A DNA stretch of 64,000 bases from Osedax frankpressi (GCA_964035775.1 OZ038316.1:5732893-5796892), one strand, 5' to 3'; counted from the stretch's first letter, positions 38,060 to 51,449 are shown. Program-made: numbers and translations. The notes: generated from the sequence alone by a model not told the origin.

Positions 38060-38747
38060 ATTATATAGAGGATAAATTGACCATAGATCTTACATAGTTT
38101 ATGATCTGTACCATAATAGTATAATTGCTACAATTGTTATTTTAAAAATAAATCCTATATTATATACGATTAAGGACAGCAATTTCCCATCAAATACTAA
38201 GAGGTCATTGATTTTGAATACGAAACAAACATAAGAAGATGTGTCCGCTCCTGAACAACAAAAATCAAGACGTTATTAAATATCGACTGAAATACATCTT
38301 ATATCAAAATATAAACAATATTTGAGTTATTATTGGATGTAAATTCAAAAACTATCTGAACGCTTAATAATCGATTATTTTGTTGATTTATGACTTTAGG
38401 TGTTGGTAAATTAATGATTCGGATATATGATGTATTTACAAAATAAGTGTTTATTAGATTTTAATCACCAATTTTATTCCAGATTAGAAATCAAAATTAT
38501 TTTTATTTATTTATTTTTTCAATTACTATAATATAAATGAAAGTACATGCAATTGTAACAATAGGCAGTACTAGGATCAAGTATTAATGGCATTATCAAG
38601 ATTTAAATTACCCAATAATAAATTCTTGATTTATTGAATAATTAATTTAGTTGAAAAAATTTATCAAAAATTTGTCATTGAAAATATAGAATAAATGAAA
38701 ACAAATATATATGTATATTAATAATATAATATATAGATAATTTTGTA

Positions 38748-38874
38748 TTGGGTTACCTTTGATCTATTTTTCTACAATTTTATATTCTATATATTTTCCA
38801 TATGATTTTTACGTTAGTTTATAAAGAATATATTAAAAATAATATTGTAGAAAAATAGATCAAAGGTAACCCAA
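38748..38874. mobile_element. MITE-like foldback element with 31-bp terminal inverted repeats
   Basis: Starts TTGGGTTACCTTTGATCTAT and ends with its exact complement, 127 bp in all. The paralogue at about 59582 keeps the left end, but its right end is rearranged and carries about 90 bp of other sequence. No coding capacity. Confidence 0.8.
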
Positions 38875-39326
38875 ACTGATAAATAGATTTAAATAGTAAT
38901 AGGTACTTATATGAATCCTAATAATACTTATTTGATACCTAGTAAACTATACTAGTATATTTACTATAATAGTATTTTAATGAAATGTACTAAACGAATG
39001 CATTCGTTAACAGTAACAAAGCCAATTTAATGTTAATAGTATTTATAATTTGTTTATATATTATTTGAATAAAAATAATCAATTTGAATCCAAAAAAATC
39101 AGATTTTAATCCATCATTTTACATAAAACAACATTCGTAAGTAACCGGTCACAATTAACGAGACGTATTTAAAAAAATACTATTATGAATGCTTATTTAG
39201 CCTATTTGACATTTGTAATCAGACAATCAATATATATTTATTAAACGTATATTTCATTTAATATGCATAATGATTATACATTATATATGTATATTTATAA
39301 ATATATATATATATATATATATATAA

Positions 39327-39490
39327 TAAAGAAAATTTGGTTTAAGAATCTATGAACTGTATTGATTTATTTACAAATAATATCCAAGATTACCATAAAT
39401 CGGTAATCTTGGGTAATATTCAGAATAATCAGTGCAATATTAATATTACTTTGTAAACAAATCATAAATTCTCTAGCTGAATTTCCTTTA
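39327..39490. mobile_element. MITE with about 50-bp inverted repeats (left-arm copy)
   Basis: Ends TAAAGAAAATT...and ...AATTTCCTTTA, imperfect inverted repeats of about 50 bp that include GATTTGTTTACAAA. The centre contains the CCAAGATTAC palindrome, absent from the right-arm copy (60200-60338), which looks like a nested insertion or an ancestral core. Confidence 0.75.
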
Positions 39491-40757
39491 TTTTAGATAC
39501 ATATATACATTGTATAGTATACATTATGTGTATTTAAATATACATTAATATCTTTGTATTGTATACATAATTCATTTTAAAATATAGATATTATATTTTC
39601 TTGATATAGATTATATTTGTTACAAATGTCAGAAAAATAATATAATAGGGTGAAATGCATATTTGTTAACTATATTACAATTTGTTTTACTATCTACAAT
39701 TGTAGATGTAGTAATACACTTAATGTTTTAAATAACTGTTTATAATACCAAATTAAATATAAGTGTTCTGATATATTTTATATATATACTATTATTTAAT
39801 CATAAAATTAAGTGATTTATATATTAAAAACTAATTATTTACTTAAACGCGAAGTTTAATCATTTCGAAATAAATGTTTGAAGTTATTAAATAGTTTATG
39901 TATTTAAATACTATAGGCTAATAACATCGAATTAAGGTAATCTTGATAATTGGTTGATTTTTAAATATATGGTTTTAAACTTTACTATAAATCGTATATC
40001 TTATCCAGGTATTTATCATGGATTATGCATCGATCATCAATACATATTATTATGTATTCTATGTCAATAATATATCGATAGTCTTGATAGAATATGGTAT
40101 GTACCGGTATATAAGAATGTAGATATAAAATTAAAATATAATTTAACTATATTTATAAATTATATAAACTTCGCGCTCATATAAAGTGTTAGATTTTAAT
40201 ATATAAATTACATAATTTGATAATTATATCAGGATAATAATAATATGTATATAATTTATATATTATATTGATAGTATCATAAAAAATTGTAAATTATTCA
40301 ATATTGTATGAACAATTATTTATGAAACACAAAAATAAGAAAATTATTCATAATATCAATTGTAAACAAATCAACACAGTAAATTTAACAAAGTATTAAT
40401 ACTTTGGTCAAATGTTTATAAATTTAAACATAATACCGATAAAATAATATATAATTCGATTATTTTCAAGTAATAATAATTTATTTCATTTTTTAATATT
40501 AATAACATATTATTCACGGTTATTTTAATATTAATAACATTATTCTATTTAAATTGAATTATATATATATAAATACTTATAGGAAACTTTTATGAAAATT
40601 AATGTGATTAAGAATTAATAAGTACTATTTAAAAATATTAATTACTTTTTTTGTGAAGTCGTCTTAAATACGAATAAGAATAGGAAATATAATTAATAAA
40701 ACAAATAATTATGCTACCATTTTGTTTGTTTAAATAATTTATTCGGATTTACCCTTT

Positions 40758-41347
40758 AACCCGAGTTTATGATAATTTATATATTTTAATTAAGTATATG
40801 ATTATAATCAAGGTATACTTTGAATATTGAGTAATACTATATATAATTATGTGATATATATAATTAAAAGTTAAATTAAGATTAAAAATAATGATTACAT
40901 CCAAGCCCTGTCACTCTCTGTAATGTTTTCTATAGTATATGAGTTTGACCTAAATTATGGACAAATAATATAAACAAACATCGCTTGGATGATTTTTATT
41001 TAGATTTAATTTACAATTATTTGGATAACTCATGATACTAACAATTAAAGGTATGTATTATATCAGAAAACTTATTACATATTTAATAATATAATTATAA
41101 TATTATTGTAGTTATTTAAATTGTTATATATATAATTAAAATTTCTTTAAATGAACTTTTAATGACTAATTATCTAAGTAATTATAGGTTTTAAAAAATT
41201 ATCATTATATAAATACTTTAAATACGCAGAGCTTAAACTTATATACTATATATATATATATTAATATACTTTGTATATATAAAGATAATTTATATGATAT
41301 ATATAATTGACCTAATAATTAAACAAATAAGGTATTTTAACTATTAT
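40758..41347. other. AT-rich sequence, no feature seen
   Basis: About 590 bp beyond the end of the left duplication arm. Only short AT runs; no exon-like patch or repeat recognised. Confidence 0.4.
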
Positions 41348-42760
41348 TTATATATGTTTTATTATTAATAATTTTCTACATTTTTTCTCTGTATCTTCAT
41401 CGTAAAGTAAATTGTCTTTTGATAACAAATTTTTAAATTGATAATTTAAAAATAAACAAATAACAATCATTAGTATTATTACAATCACAACAGAAATTAA
41501 AATAAATATTATTCGAGTGTACAATATTGATAAATGTTTTGCATACTTCTTTTCCATGTAATATATTTAAAATATTATTATGATACACAGTTTCTAATTT
41601 TCTTATATATACTATAAAATTTGAAGTCGGTATGTTATTTTGTGCATTATTCTTTTTTAAATTCATCGTATAAACCAGTTCGCATCCAAATACTTTTGCA
41701 ATTTTTTCTTTAAATAATAGTAATAGGCAGTATTTACATGGATATTTGTGTAGTGCATGTAGCCCAATTTCCTCGGCTAATGTAACCACGGCATTCTTTT
41801 CAATCATATTTAATTTTCTTACATCTTCTGTTAATATCATTTGTGTACTTGTAAATGTTTTATCTGGTATATTTATTTTCATCCAATCTCATCCAATTTT
41901 ATCAAAAAATCTCCAGGATCAAGTTCGCAGTTTGTACCATCTATTTTCGTAAATAATTCATTTATATAGACTTTGAGGAATTCAGATGAAAATTCTGAAG
42001 CTGAAGGATTTACTCGATTTCACCCACCACTCCGCATTCTCGAGAAGAAATTTTCAACAAAGTCTTGATTGCACTTTCCAGTATTAAATTCTTTGATATT
42101 GTGATATTTTTTTTAATTATTAAATAAAGATGTAATTGTTTTTATATTATTTAGCCATCCGATAATACATGGTAAATTTTTTTTACATGGTAAATCTTTT
42201 TTTCTAACATTAATTCATACGAATCACTTGCAGATAGAGCAGCAATTCTCTTCAATTGAATAAGGCTATTTCGTGCTATAAAGATATCATCATCATTGTT
42301 TTCAATACAGTTATCTTCTTCACATGTATCAGTGTCTTCATTATCAGAAAAATCTGCAATTGAATAATTTTATTGTATATATTATTATATAGTTCATATT
42401 AATAAATTAATATTTGTAAATATATATATATACCTTTATTGGATGAGTTTTTTTATTATGATACGTCTTTTTTTTATAGCTGGTGGAGGATTTGGAATGC
42501 CAAATTTCGTTGGATAAGCATCAGTATTCAATCTTTTTCTAATTTATAAATTAGAAACAGGATGGTTTATATAATCAAATTAGATGCATATATATAAAAT
42601 AATATACCTTTCTCCATTAGTGTATTGTGAGTCTTCAAAATGTTTGCCACAAATTCGATGATTTCGTAAATCATTTGCTCCATTATGTTTTACACATTGT
42701 ATTAACACTAAATTACGTGTATTTATGGCCCAATTTGTACATCTAATAATATTAGGATAT
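41348..42760 (-). pseudogene. P-element/THAP9-like DNA transposase remnant
   Basis: Minus-strand blocks in order. About 42745-42610 is a THAP zinc-finger piece (WAINTRNLVLIQCVKHNGAN then HRICGKHFEDSQYTNGER, with the family C..H pair). About 42535-42435 is RLNTDAYPTKFGIPNPPP, the usual post-THAP LxxxAVPTIF-like segment. About 42360-42180 is an acidic linker (FSDNEDTDTCEEDN). About 42080-41890 is the transposase C-terminal part TGKCNQDFVENFFSRMRSGG, then an in-frame TGA, NRVNPSASEFSSEFLK and ELDPGDFLIKLDEIG. 41882-41433 is a 149-residue open tail. The catalytic middle is missing. Inference: internally deleted, inactive P-superfamily element; its ends were not found. Confidence 0.65.
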
Positions 42761-44030
42761 ATAAATATTATATATTAATATCGCATGAAAATTGTATCTA
42801 ACTATATTTGATGTATTTAAAATTGATTTACTTCATTAATCAGGATAGCATACTTAGATAGATATTATCTAACATATAAATTAAACATGAAGTGAGTAAT
42901 ACAATTGAATTGATTTTATCCCTTTACTTCCAAACGGTCAATGTCGGTCGACCCTCGCATTCTCTCAACGGCTCTCAAATAGCTTTATATTTTATTTATA
43001 TAGTTATTAAAAAAAACACAGGTATCAGTAAAAGTATTTATTTGGATTTCGAAAATGTTCATAATGCTTATTATAATTAAATATTGTAATTAAAATGTTT
43101 AATTTTAAAATATTTAAAAATATACATTATATTTTAAATTTGTTTATTTACAATTTCAATATGATAACATAAGGAATTAAATAGTCAATATTTATTAATT
43201 ATTAAAATTATGTCTTAAATTAAAAAAATTACTTAATATAAGTATGATTTTTAATATATAATAATATGATTTTACATTGAATTTATATTATTTTTTTATA
43301 AATATAAAAAAATATTATTTATAAAAATAAATATTCAATAATATAAATTCCGATCTATTTTAAATTTGGCTGGATTGTATGTAAATAAAATATATGTTTC
43401 AGTTTTTAAAAATCTTGAGCGTCATTTCTCTTTTATATTTTCAATTTTTTTAAGTGATAGCGATATATCACTAGAAGATGTAGTTAGTATAATAATATAT
43501 TACATTATAATTGATTGTTATCTAATACAATATTTGTAGCAATATTACAAATTGAAAAAAAATAATAATTTTATAAACATTACATTTCTGATTAGATTTA
43601 CTATAATTCTATAATAATTATAAACATATTTAATATATATATATATTTATACATATACACGAATATATAATTAAACTATGGTCATTAATATTTATCTATT
43701 GATCATTATAAATCTATAATATATATATATATTATTAAATTAAAAAAAAGTATTCTATTATATTATTCTACAGGTGCAAGACATTGCGAATGCAATCAAT
43801 AATTAAACTATTAATTTCTGTGTATAAATTTATATATATTACAAATCTGAGCATGTATATAATGTATTTAATAACATCATTTACGCGAACCAAATCGGAA
43901 ATCGATATAATATAACATATTTATGACATAAATAAAATGATATGGTATGCTCGTTATATTATACGTAGAACATTAAATTTATTTAAATTTATTTTAAAAA
44001 AAAACATATATATAAAAATCTATATATACC
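42761..44030. other. AT-rich sequence; one GC-richer patch at 42925-42985
   Basis: Mostly featureless AT-rich DNA. The patch GGTCAATGTCGGTCGACCCT and neighbours has exon-like composition and is open on + (VNVGRPSHSLNGSQI), but no convincing donor or homology was found. It could be a leader exon for the MRPL21 exons downstream, though this is speculation. Confidence 0.35.
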
Positions 44031-44034
44031 AATC

Positions 44035-44760
44035 AAAAACTTAAATGCAAATATTCTAATTATAGTATAGGAACATACCCTAGCATCAAATTTAATAAAT
44101 TTATTTTAAAAAACCCACTCGGAACCATGCCAGTACACAGTCAGATACCTTGCATCATATAATATATAGTATATGTAACACACTAACGATTATATATTTA
44201 GTTAATTAGTGTAGTTGGGTAGCCATAATTTGATTATTAGTGTTAATGTATAGCAGCACAATCAGTCAAACCCATACCCATAATATATAACTAATCCCAA
44301 ACTTAAATCCAAAAAAAACCTAAATGCAAATATAATTATCTTGGCATCAAATTTATTATAATATCATAATAAAACTCACACAACCAAAACCATACGCAAA
44401 TCTAAAATTATAATTAAGGTATATGAATATGGTTCGACATCAAATATATACAATTTATTCAAAAAACCCCAATACAAATCCAAAACTAAATCTAAACTTA
44501 ACACTAATTCAAAAACAGAAATAAACTTAACCCAAAAAAATCCTGAATGTAAACATTATAATTATAGAAGACTGACGTTAAATTTATTTTAATTTATTTA
44601 AAGAAAAACCCACACGGGACTAAACCTAAATCCAAACATATACATTATAATTATAGTTTATGAATATAGTCCGACATCAACTTTATTTTAATATATTCTA
44701 AAAAAATCCACATAGAACCAAACCCAACTCCAAACTTAAATATTATAATTATAATTAAAA
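44035..44760. repeat. degenerate C-rich tandem repeat, about 115-130 bp unit
   Basis: Several diverged units share the word order AAATGCAAATAT...ATTATAATTATAG, then ACATCAAATTTATT, TTTAAAAAAACCCAC and CCAAACC. This makes the + strand strikingly G-poor and C-containing compared with its surroundings. No coding potential seen. Confidence 0.6.
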
Positions 44761-46235
44761 AATTATTCTATTAGAATTAGAATTATTTTTTTCATACATT
44801 CAATTTAAATGTACATGAAAATAAATATGCAAAAATACAAAATTAATTGCATCCTATTCTCCAGCCCCATTATAAAACTTCATATCTTCTAATGTTAAAC
44901 TTCTAGGGAGAGTGGCCTGCTGAATATTAAATGAAAAAAAAATTAAAATTACAGTCCGTTTTTTATAAACAGTATCTAGGTAACCGAAAGCATAATTTAT
45001 TATTTTTCCAAAAAAGTGTACTTTTCGATCTACCCTCCTATATAACTGACCTGATCCTTAATTTGTATTATAGTATTACATGTATTAAAATATGATTACA
45101 AATTGTTATTTCGATGTTTAGTTAATAAATTGTTATTTCGATATTTATAAAATATGCTTACTCCTTAAGATTTTTTTTCTTTTGTTTTTCTAAATGAACT
45201 TCCATGATTGTATTTAAATTGAAAATAAAAGTAATTATGAATGTTTAAATTCTTGAAAATTGTCAAACCACGGGATAAATCATGTGATCTACAAAATAGA
45301 AATTATTAATAATATTTAATTTTCAATTACAAATATTTAATATTCAAATTTTATTTTTAAATATTAAAAATGAATTCAAGTATTTCCACAATTTTTAGAA
45401 AATATTGCACCGTTTCAATTAAGCAGTTTAAAAGTTTGTTTATATATTATAATCTATAAATTTCCAAAATATTATTAATTCATACAGTATCATATTAAAA
45501 GAACTTATACTATTATTTTAATAATTTGTTAATTAATAATATTATACTACTATTGATAAGTTAGTAATAATAATCTAAACAAATTAATTATTTGTATCTT
45601 CATAATGATAAATGCTATATTAATGCCATTACTAATTAAGTATATGTTTATAAAAGTGTCAACAGTAGTAGAGATAATACGATGACATACTTTTGTTGTG
45701 TTGTGAAATTAAACTAAAATTGTATATATTATTTAATATACATTATAAATAATCCTATTTATAAAAAAAAATGTTATTGATCATTGAAAATTAGATTTAT
45801 TAAAAATTTCACTTCAAAATTAATATTTTTTCAATTTTATTCAAACTAAATTCAAATAATAATATCTTTGTTTTAGATAAGTTATCTTGAATCATATTTC
45901 AATATTAACATAACATACTTAAAACTAGAACATATTCTATACAATAATCAATTTGTTGTTTATATGTGAATAGTAATCACAATAAAAATAATATAATTTT
46001 GTAATATATAGATAATTTATTGTAAATGTATATCAATATATATTGATTTTTATATAATTCATTGATATCATTTATTTTTCAAAAATAATTTAATTATTTT
46101 AATATATATAAAATAAATTACTTTAAATATTTAATATACTATATATGCTATGCATAATACATATAATATATATATATATAATATATATATATATAATATA
46201 TTGACCAATTTATATTAATGTACTTTTTAATTTAG
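44761..46235. other. AT-rich sequence, no gene seen
   Basis: About 1.5 kb with only AT runs; ends at the acceptor TTTAATTTAG of the MRPL21 exon. Confidence 0.4.
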
Positions 46236-46767
46236 CCATTGTGAATAACAAACAAATTGCTAAATTGCCATCTTGGATCTATGGTACCACGAATTTATAC
46301 AATTCTGATGAAAAAAAATATGCGACCGCAGCCTCAATATCTGAAACTGTTGAAGACTACACTGTTGTTTCTGGTTTGATATCCAATGGGTATTGTCTAT
46401 GTAAACATATGCGTCTACTTACATTTACATTTTTATATATTGTAAAAAAATGATATATAACTATACTCAAAATATGTATTAATAGTTAGAATATTAAATG
46501 AAATCTATATCAATATTGTTATTAATTCAAATACAAGATAGCAATTTGCATACAAATTAATATTTGATTTACATCTCATGGCATGCGCAACGATCATTAG
46601 ATGATCCGGCAACTAGAATTGGCGAGCACATCGCCGAGGGAAGTGCTGGACGACTCTTCGCCGTCGTTCATGTCGCCGGGAAACAGCGCAAGATCACCGA
46701 CAATGACATCATTGTACTGGACAAGGATATCGCCGCCGATATCGGAGACCGAATCCGCCTCAATAAG
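46236..46767 (+). CDS. MRPL21: mitochondrial ribosomal protein bL21m, two N-terminal/core exons
   Basis: Exons 46236-46389 and 46617-46767, with an intron GTATTG...AACTAG; phase 2 joins phase 2 (GG|A gives Gly). The joined product runs ...AASISETVEDYTVVSGLISNG into IGEHIAEGSAGRLFAVVHVA, then GKQRKITDNDIIVLDKDIAA and DIGDRIRLNK, followed by a donor AAG|GTCGAC. This matches animal bL21m (human GRLFAVVHFASRQWKVT...GERIRLEKVLL), a protein of the mitochondrial large ribosomal subunit. The first exon opens with an acceptor, so a leader exon with the targeting peptide lies upstream and was not found. No acceptable 3' exon follows on the right side. A C-terminal exon of the same family sits at 16491-16642. 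Confidence 0.87.
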
Positions 46768-47684
46768 GTCGACTAGACATTGGCCTATAGCAATTGCAAT
46801 AGCAATTGCAATATAATATTACTTTAAATGTAAGCAATTCCGAATAGTTCATTTATAAATTTGTTTTAATTTTAAAACTAATACCCGCCTCCATTTTAAA
46901 CTGACACTTCATTTCAAGGTATAAATAACTGTATTGAATAATAGTCAAAATTTGCTTACTAATTATAGTTACAACATTTATTGATACACCTACTTCTTAA
47001 ATTTTTACTACTACATATTGAAGAATTCTAATTTTGTAATATTACTGTGGTTGTGATCTATATACTGATTATATTAGTATTATATTATAGTTAGTTTAAA
47101 GTTATTTTCAAGATTTTCATTATTTAAATATTTAGGATTAATCGAAATTTTGGGAAATTTCGTAATTTATATTTATCTATAATTAAAAATTCTAATTAAA
47201 TAAAATATATAGAAATATAATTAATAGTTCTATATCAATGGTTTTAAAAGCTTATGGACAAAATATTGTTAATATTCTAATGTGTTTATTAGAAGGAAGT
47301 TTAAATATGATAAGCCATAATATATTTAATCCTTTTTCTAATACTGGAAAAATTGTATTAGAATCCGATCTGGGTAGTTCTTTTATGTTGATTTATTCTT
47401 TGTATTAGATTAAATAGAATCATTTAAAAAAATGATATGATATATAAAATAGAAAGTCTATGTTAGTTGGTAGTAGGGATAGTAGCAGCAGTGTGAAATT
47501 ATGTATTAATAATAAATATTGTAGATTGTACCGATAAAGCTAAATAAATAATTAAAATAATTTAGTTGACAACAATGTATTTTTGGAATTCATAATTCTT
47601 CAACAAGTTTATTGAGTATAGTAATTGTGATATTTATAAGTATTTTTAGATAGTTCGTTAATTAGGACGAATAAATAAATACTA

Positions 47685-49500
47685 TTCGATTCCATTCCTA
47701 ACAACTACAGACCTATATCTAACTTATCTTTACTATCAAAAATTTTCTAAAGGATTATTGCCACCCATATCATTAAACATATCACCACCAATAGTTTAGA
47801 TAATCCAATGCAGAGTTCCTATAAACCTTACCATAACACTGAAGCACTATTACTTAATCTTACCAATTACATTTCTAATAACATAAAAAACAATTGTTTT
47901 GTAATTCTCATATTACTTGATTTAACTGCCGCCTTTGACACGATAAACCACCAAATACTATTCGCTAAATTACAATCAATTGGAATTCATAACACAATAA
48001 TACAACTAATAAAATCATATTTAACTGGGAGAACCTTCAATATTAGATCTGATAAACTAAGTAAAACTTTTAACTACTCTAATCGGAGTACCTCAAGGTA
48101 GTGTCTTGGGTCCACTATTATTTAATATATATATATCCGATATCGACTCAATTATGAACTGCTATAATGCTAAATATCACATATACGCTGACGACACACA
48201 AATTTACACATCCACAACCTTTAATAAGTTACTGAATACGCTAAAAGAAATCAACAGCATAACGACGAAATTAGAAAATTACTTTAATTATAATTACTTT
48301 AATTATAATTACTTTAATTATAATTACTTTAATTATAATTACTTTAATTATAATTACTTTAATTATAATTACTTTAATTATAATTACTTGAAATTTAATT
48401 TACAGAAAACTGAATGCATCATATTCAATAGTAAAAGTCATACGACACCACCCATCACACATATTAAAATTGCAAATAAAGACATACCCATTAAGACTAC
48501 TATAACTACTTTAGGTGTAATATTTGAATCTGACTTAACCTGCGATAAGCATATTTCATCAATAACTAAGCAATGTAATTATAAAATATTTAAAATAAAA
48601 CAAATTAAACACCTTCTCAACCCTACATCACTCAAAATACTCACATCTGCCTACATTCTATCTAAACTTGACTAATGCAACTCACTTTTAATTAATATAC
48701 CTAAAATACAAGAAAAAATTATTAACCACACTTACAGACTTATTTTCAAACTCCCCAAACGAACACACATCACATTATACAGAAAAAAACATAAATTTCT
48801 AACCTTTAAACACAGATCCATGTACAAAACTCTAACAATAATACATACTGCACTGAAAACTGATATCCCTAAATATATGAGTGACTCAATTAAATTAAAA
48901 CTGAAAAATAATCTAAGATCATCCAATAAAAAACTGCTTAAACAAGACATAAATAACAATTTTCCACAACTTTGGAATAAACTACCCATAACTGTTACCA
49001 ATGAAAATAATACAAATACTTTTAAAAGCAAACTTCACAAATACTTACATGATCTAGACTGATATAATCTGACACACCCTTATAAATTCCTAATCATAAA
49101 AATGACTTACACTCTACTTTTATCTAATACTATATATATTACTCAACTACAAATACGCCACTACTTATTTTTACTACCCATACTACGTTACCACTTTTAC
49201 TACTTACTTCTTACCAACCTTACTACTACTCTTTACCTCCCTTACATGTACATTTATAAGTGCCATATTTTCTCTACACACTATCCCCTATACATTTTTC
49301 CCATATACACAATGTGCATTGGATACCTCCCTCACATGCAATTCCCTCTCACGGCTTCCTTACACATATTACCACAATTATTACCTCGATTATTTATTTA
49401 TTTTGAAAAACGTATTATTTACTATATTAATTTTGTTATATTCCGTTAATAATACTTACACTCACATTCGAACAATGTAAAAATTGGATTTTCGTGAATA
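47685..49500 (+). mobile_element. CR1/L2-like LINE, 5'-truncated, longest RT copy (L5)
   Basis: Begins abruptly in the pre-RT linker (NNYRPISNLSLL). RT block: LLDLTAAFDTINHQILF, YLTGRTFNIRSDK, the GVPQGSVLGPLLFNIYISDI motif (one frame change just before it, near 48080), and YADDTQIYTST. It continues to a typical C-terminal end WNKLPITVTNEN...FKSKLHKYLHDLD at 49062. At 48285-48390 there are seven in-frame 15-bp units (YNYFN repeat) where L1-L4 have one, so this reverse transcriptase carries a 30-residue low-complexity insertion. The 3' region leads to a CA run. Flanked on the left by duplication-arm sequence. Confidence 0.88.
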
Positions 49501-49507
49501 AACATAT

Positions 49508-49508
<1 letters not shown>

Positions 49509-49581
<73 letters not shown>
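49509..49581. repeat. (CA)n microsatellite
   Basis: About 36 CA dinucleotides just after the 3' region of LINE L5. It may have grown from the LINE tail. Confidence 0.97.
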
Positions 49582-49585
<4 letters not shown>

Positions 49586-50265
49586 ACAATTGTGATTGGT
49601 TATTTCAGATGAAAATATAAACAAAGAAATAATATTCGTAAAAAATATTTAGTTTTTAAATTATTTGATTATAAATATACACATACTTGTCATTATATAC
49701 AATATTACAATATGACTGATCAATTAGTACAGTTTAAATTTATAGAATAACAATTTCGTTAGATAATTGACAATTGTATGTTTAATTTTTAAAATTAATT
49801 TAATATATTTTAAATTTATTTAAAAAGCATATATTATATTACAAAGTTAACTTATGTATAAATATATATTATATTATATATGTTCGAAGCATTAAGTTAT
49901 CATTAATTGCGTAACCACCAGATAAGTATTATTGCTTCAATACTTACCATGGTGTAAACACCGAATCTAATAATATTAAATATAATTTTACTTTGAAGTT
50001 GATTTATATTTAATTGATTTATGTTAAATAAGAAATCTTTAAATATATAAATATAACTTTAAAATTGATTTATATCAAATTATAAATTATTAAATATAAT
50101 TAGTATATATATATTTTTAAATAAAATGTTTTTAATTTAATATTAATTTAGATATAAAAACTTATAATTGGCTATATTTTAATATATATTGGTTCACCTT
50201 TATAATATATTTAATATAATTGCATTGATTAATTATATAATTTATAATAAACATACTATTTTAGA

Positions 50266-51449
50266 GATATTATTAATGCAGAGAATGTAATCATTGATGC
50301 ATTAATTCACGAATTAGAAGAAGAATGCAATATATGTAGCTTTTTAAAGTATTGGGATGATGTAAACAAAATTTCAGGTTTTAATTCAACATTTCATATA
50401 AAACTACATTAACTATTGTTACAATACTATATTTAAATATTAACCCATGCTATCTATTTTATAAATATTTTCAGAGTAAATATGAATGCATTTAATTATA
50501 TTTGTAATGAAATCGGTCCATATATTACATCAAATTCAAGGAAAAACAAACCCACGAATGAGATGAAACTTGCTATTGCATTATGGAGGTATTTTTTTAT
50601 ATAGAATATTTTTAGAAATATATGTATATATAACAATATTATAAAAAAAACAGATTAGCTACTAATTGCGACTATCGTATGTATTCCTGTAAAATAATTA
50701 AGTTATTTTCTTATATGTATAGAAATTCTTGTAACTTTATAATTATATCATTAAAATGTATATTTTTTTTTAGGTTATAACTGAAAAATTGTTAAAAAAC
50801 ACATCATATTTCCAACGACTCGACGTGATTTGGAAACTGCTCGTCAATTATTTGCAAATAGAAGATTGCAATAGAAGATTGCAATTGTGTCGTTGCGATA
50901 GATTGTACCCATATTCCAATATTAGCCCCTTTGATAAATAAATCAGATTTCTATAATAGGAAAGAATTTTATTCTATTAACGTAATGGCTGTTTGCGATG
51001 GAAAAAAGAGGTTTTTTCTAATTCAGATTTTTGCAATATTATATATTCGAATAAATTTTATAACACAGAATAATGAAAGATTAGTAATACTTGGTGATGC
51101 TGCATATCCTGCATTACTTTGGCTGGGGAAACCATGACCTGGAGTAAACCTATCACTAAAGAAGGAATTATTTAATTTTAGACATTCAAGTGCTCGTATA
51201 GAGAAGACCTTCGGACTACTAAAACCAAGATAGCAAATATTATTGTAAAGACAAAATACCGAATTCCATAATTTACATTACTGCATAACTGCCTGTTTTA
51301 TTTTGCATATTTGTATTGATCAAGGTGATAATTTACCATTATGGGATGATAATATAGATAATAATGTGTATAATTTAATCGAAGGCTTACAAGTTAATAT
51401 ATTTAATGATGATAATAATATGAGAAATTATATAACAACTATTTTATAA
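50266..51449 (+). pseudogene. PIF/Harbinger (HARBI1-like) transposase remnant
   Basis: Order of motifs: N-terminal helices (DIINAENVIIDALIHELEEE; MNAFNYICNEIGPYI...MKLAIALWR); RLATNCDYRM after an intron GTATTT...AACAG; first catalytic region CVVAIDCTHIPI and NRKEFYSINVMAVCDG; then LVILGDAAYPALLWLGKP, an in-frame TGA, LKKELFNFRHSSARIEKTFGLLK, and a C-terminal ITACFILHICIDQGD. This is the DDE_Tnp_4 layout with the first Asp (AIDCTH) and second Asp (LGDAAYP) present. At least two in-frame stops and one damaged segment make it inactive. Plain DNA transposon of the host genome; ends not resolved. Confidence 0.8.

Larger units (their letters stand above)
15484..40757. repeat. segmental duplication, left arm (paralogue of 47060-63686)
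   Basis: Colinear, same-orientation similarity of a few percent divergence: 15484-16108 with 47060-47680; 16690-20420 with 53252-57045; the segment with basic exons with 57046-58612; 37906-40757 with 58613-63686. Differences are block-like. The left arm has four extra exon-pair/LINE units. The right arm has transposon debris at 47685-53250 in place of about 580 bp, a roughly 2.4-kb extra block at 60881-63276, and a loss of about 350 bp corresponding to 39737-40085. Confidence 0.88.

Noticed and set aside
49436-49624. Cys/Val repeat frame
   Set aside because: Translation of the CA microsatellite.
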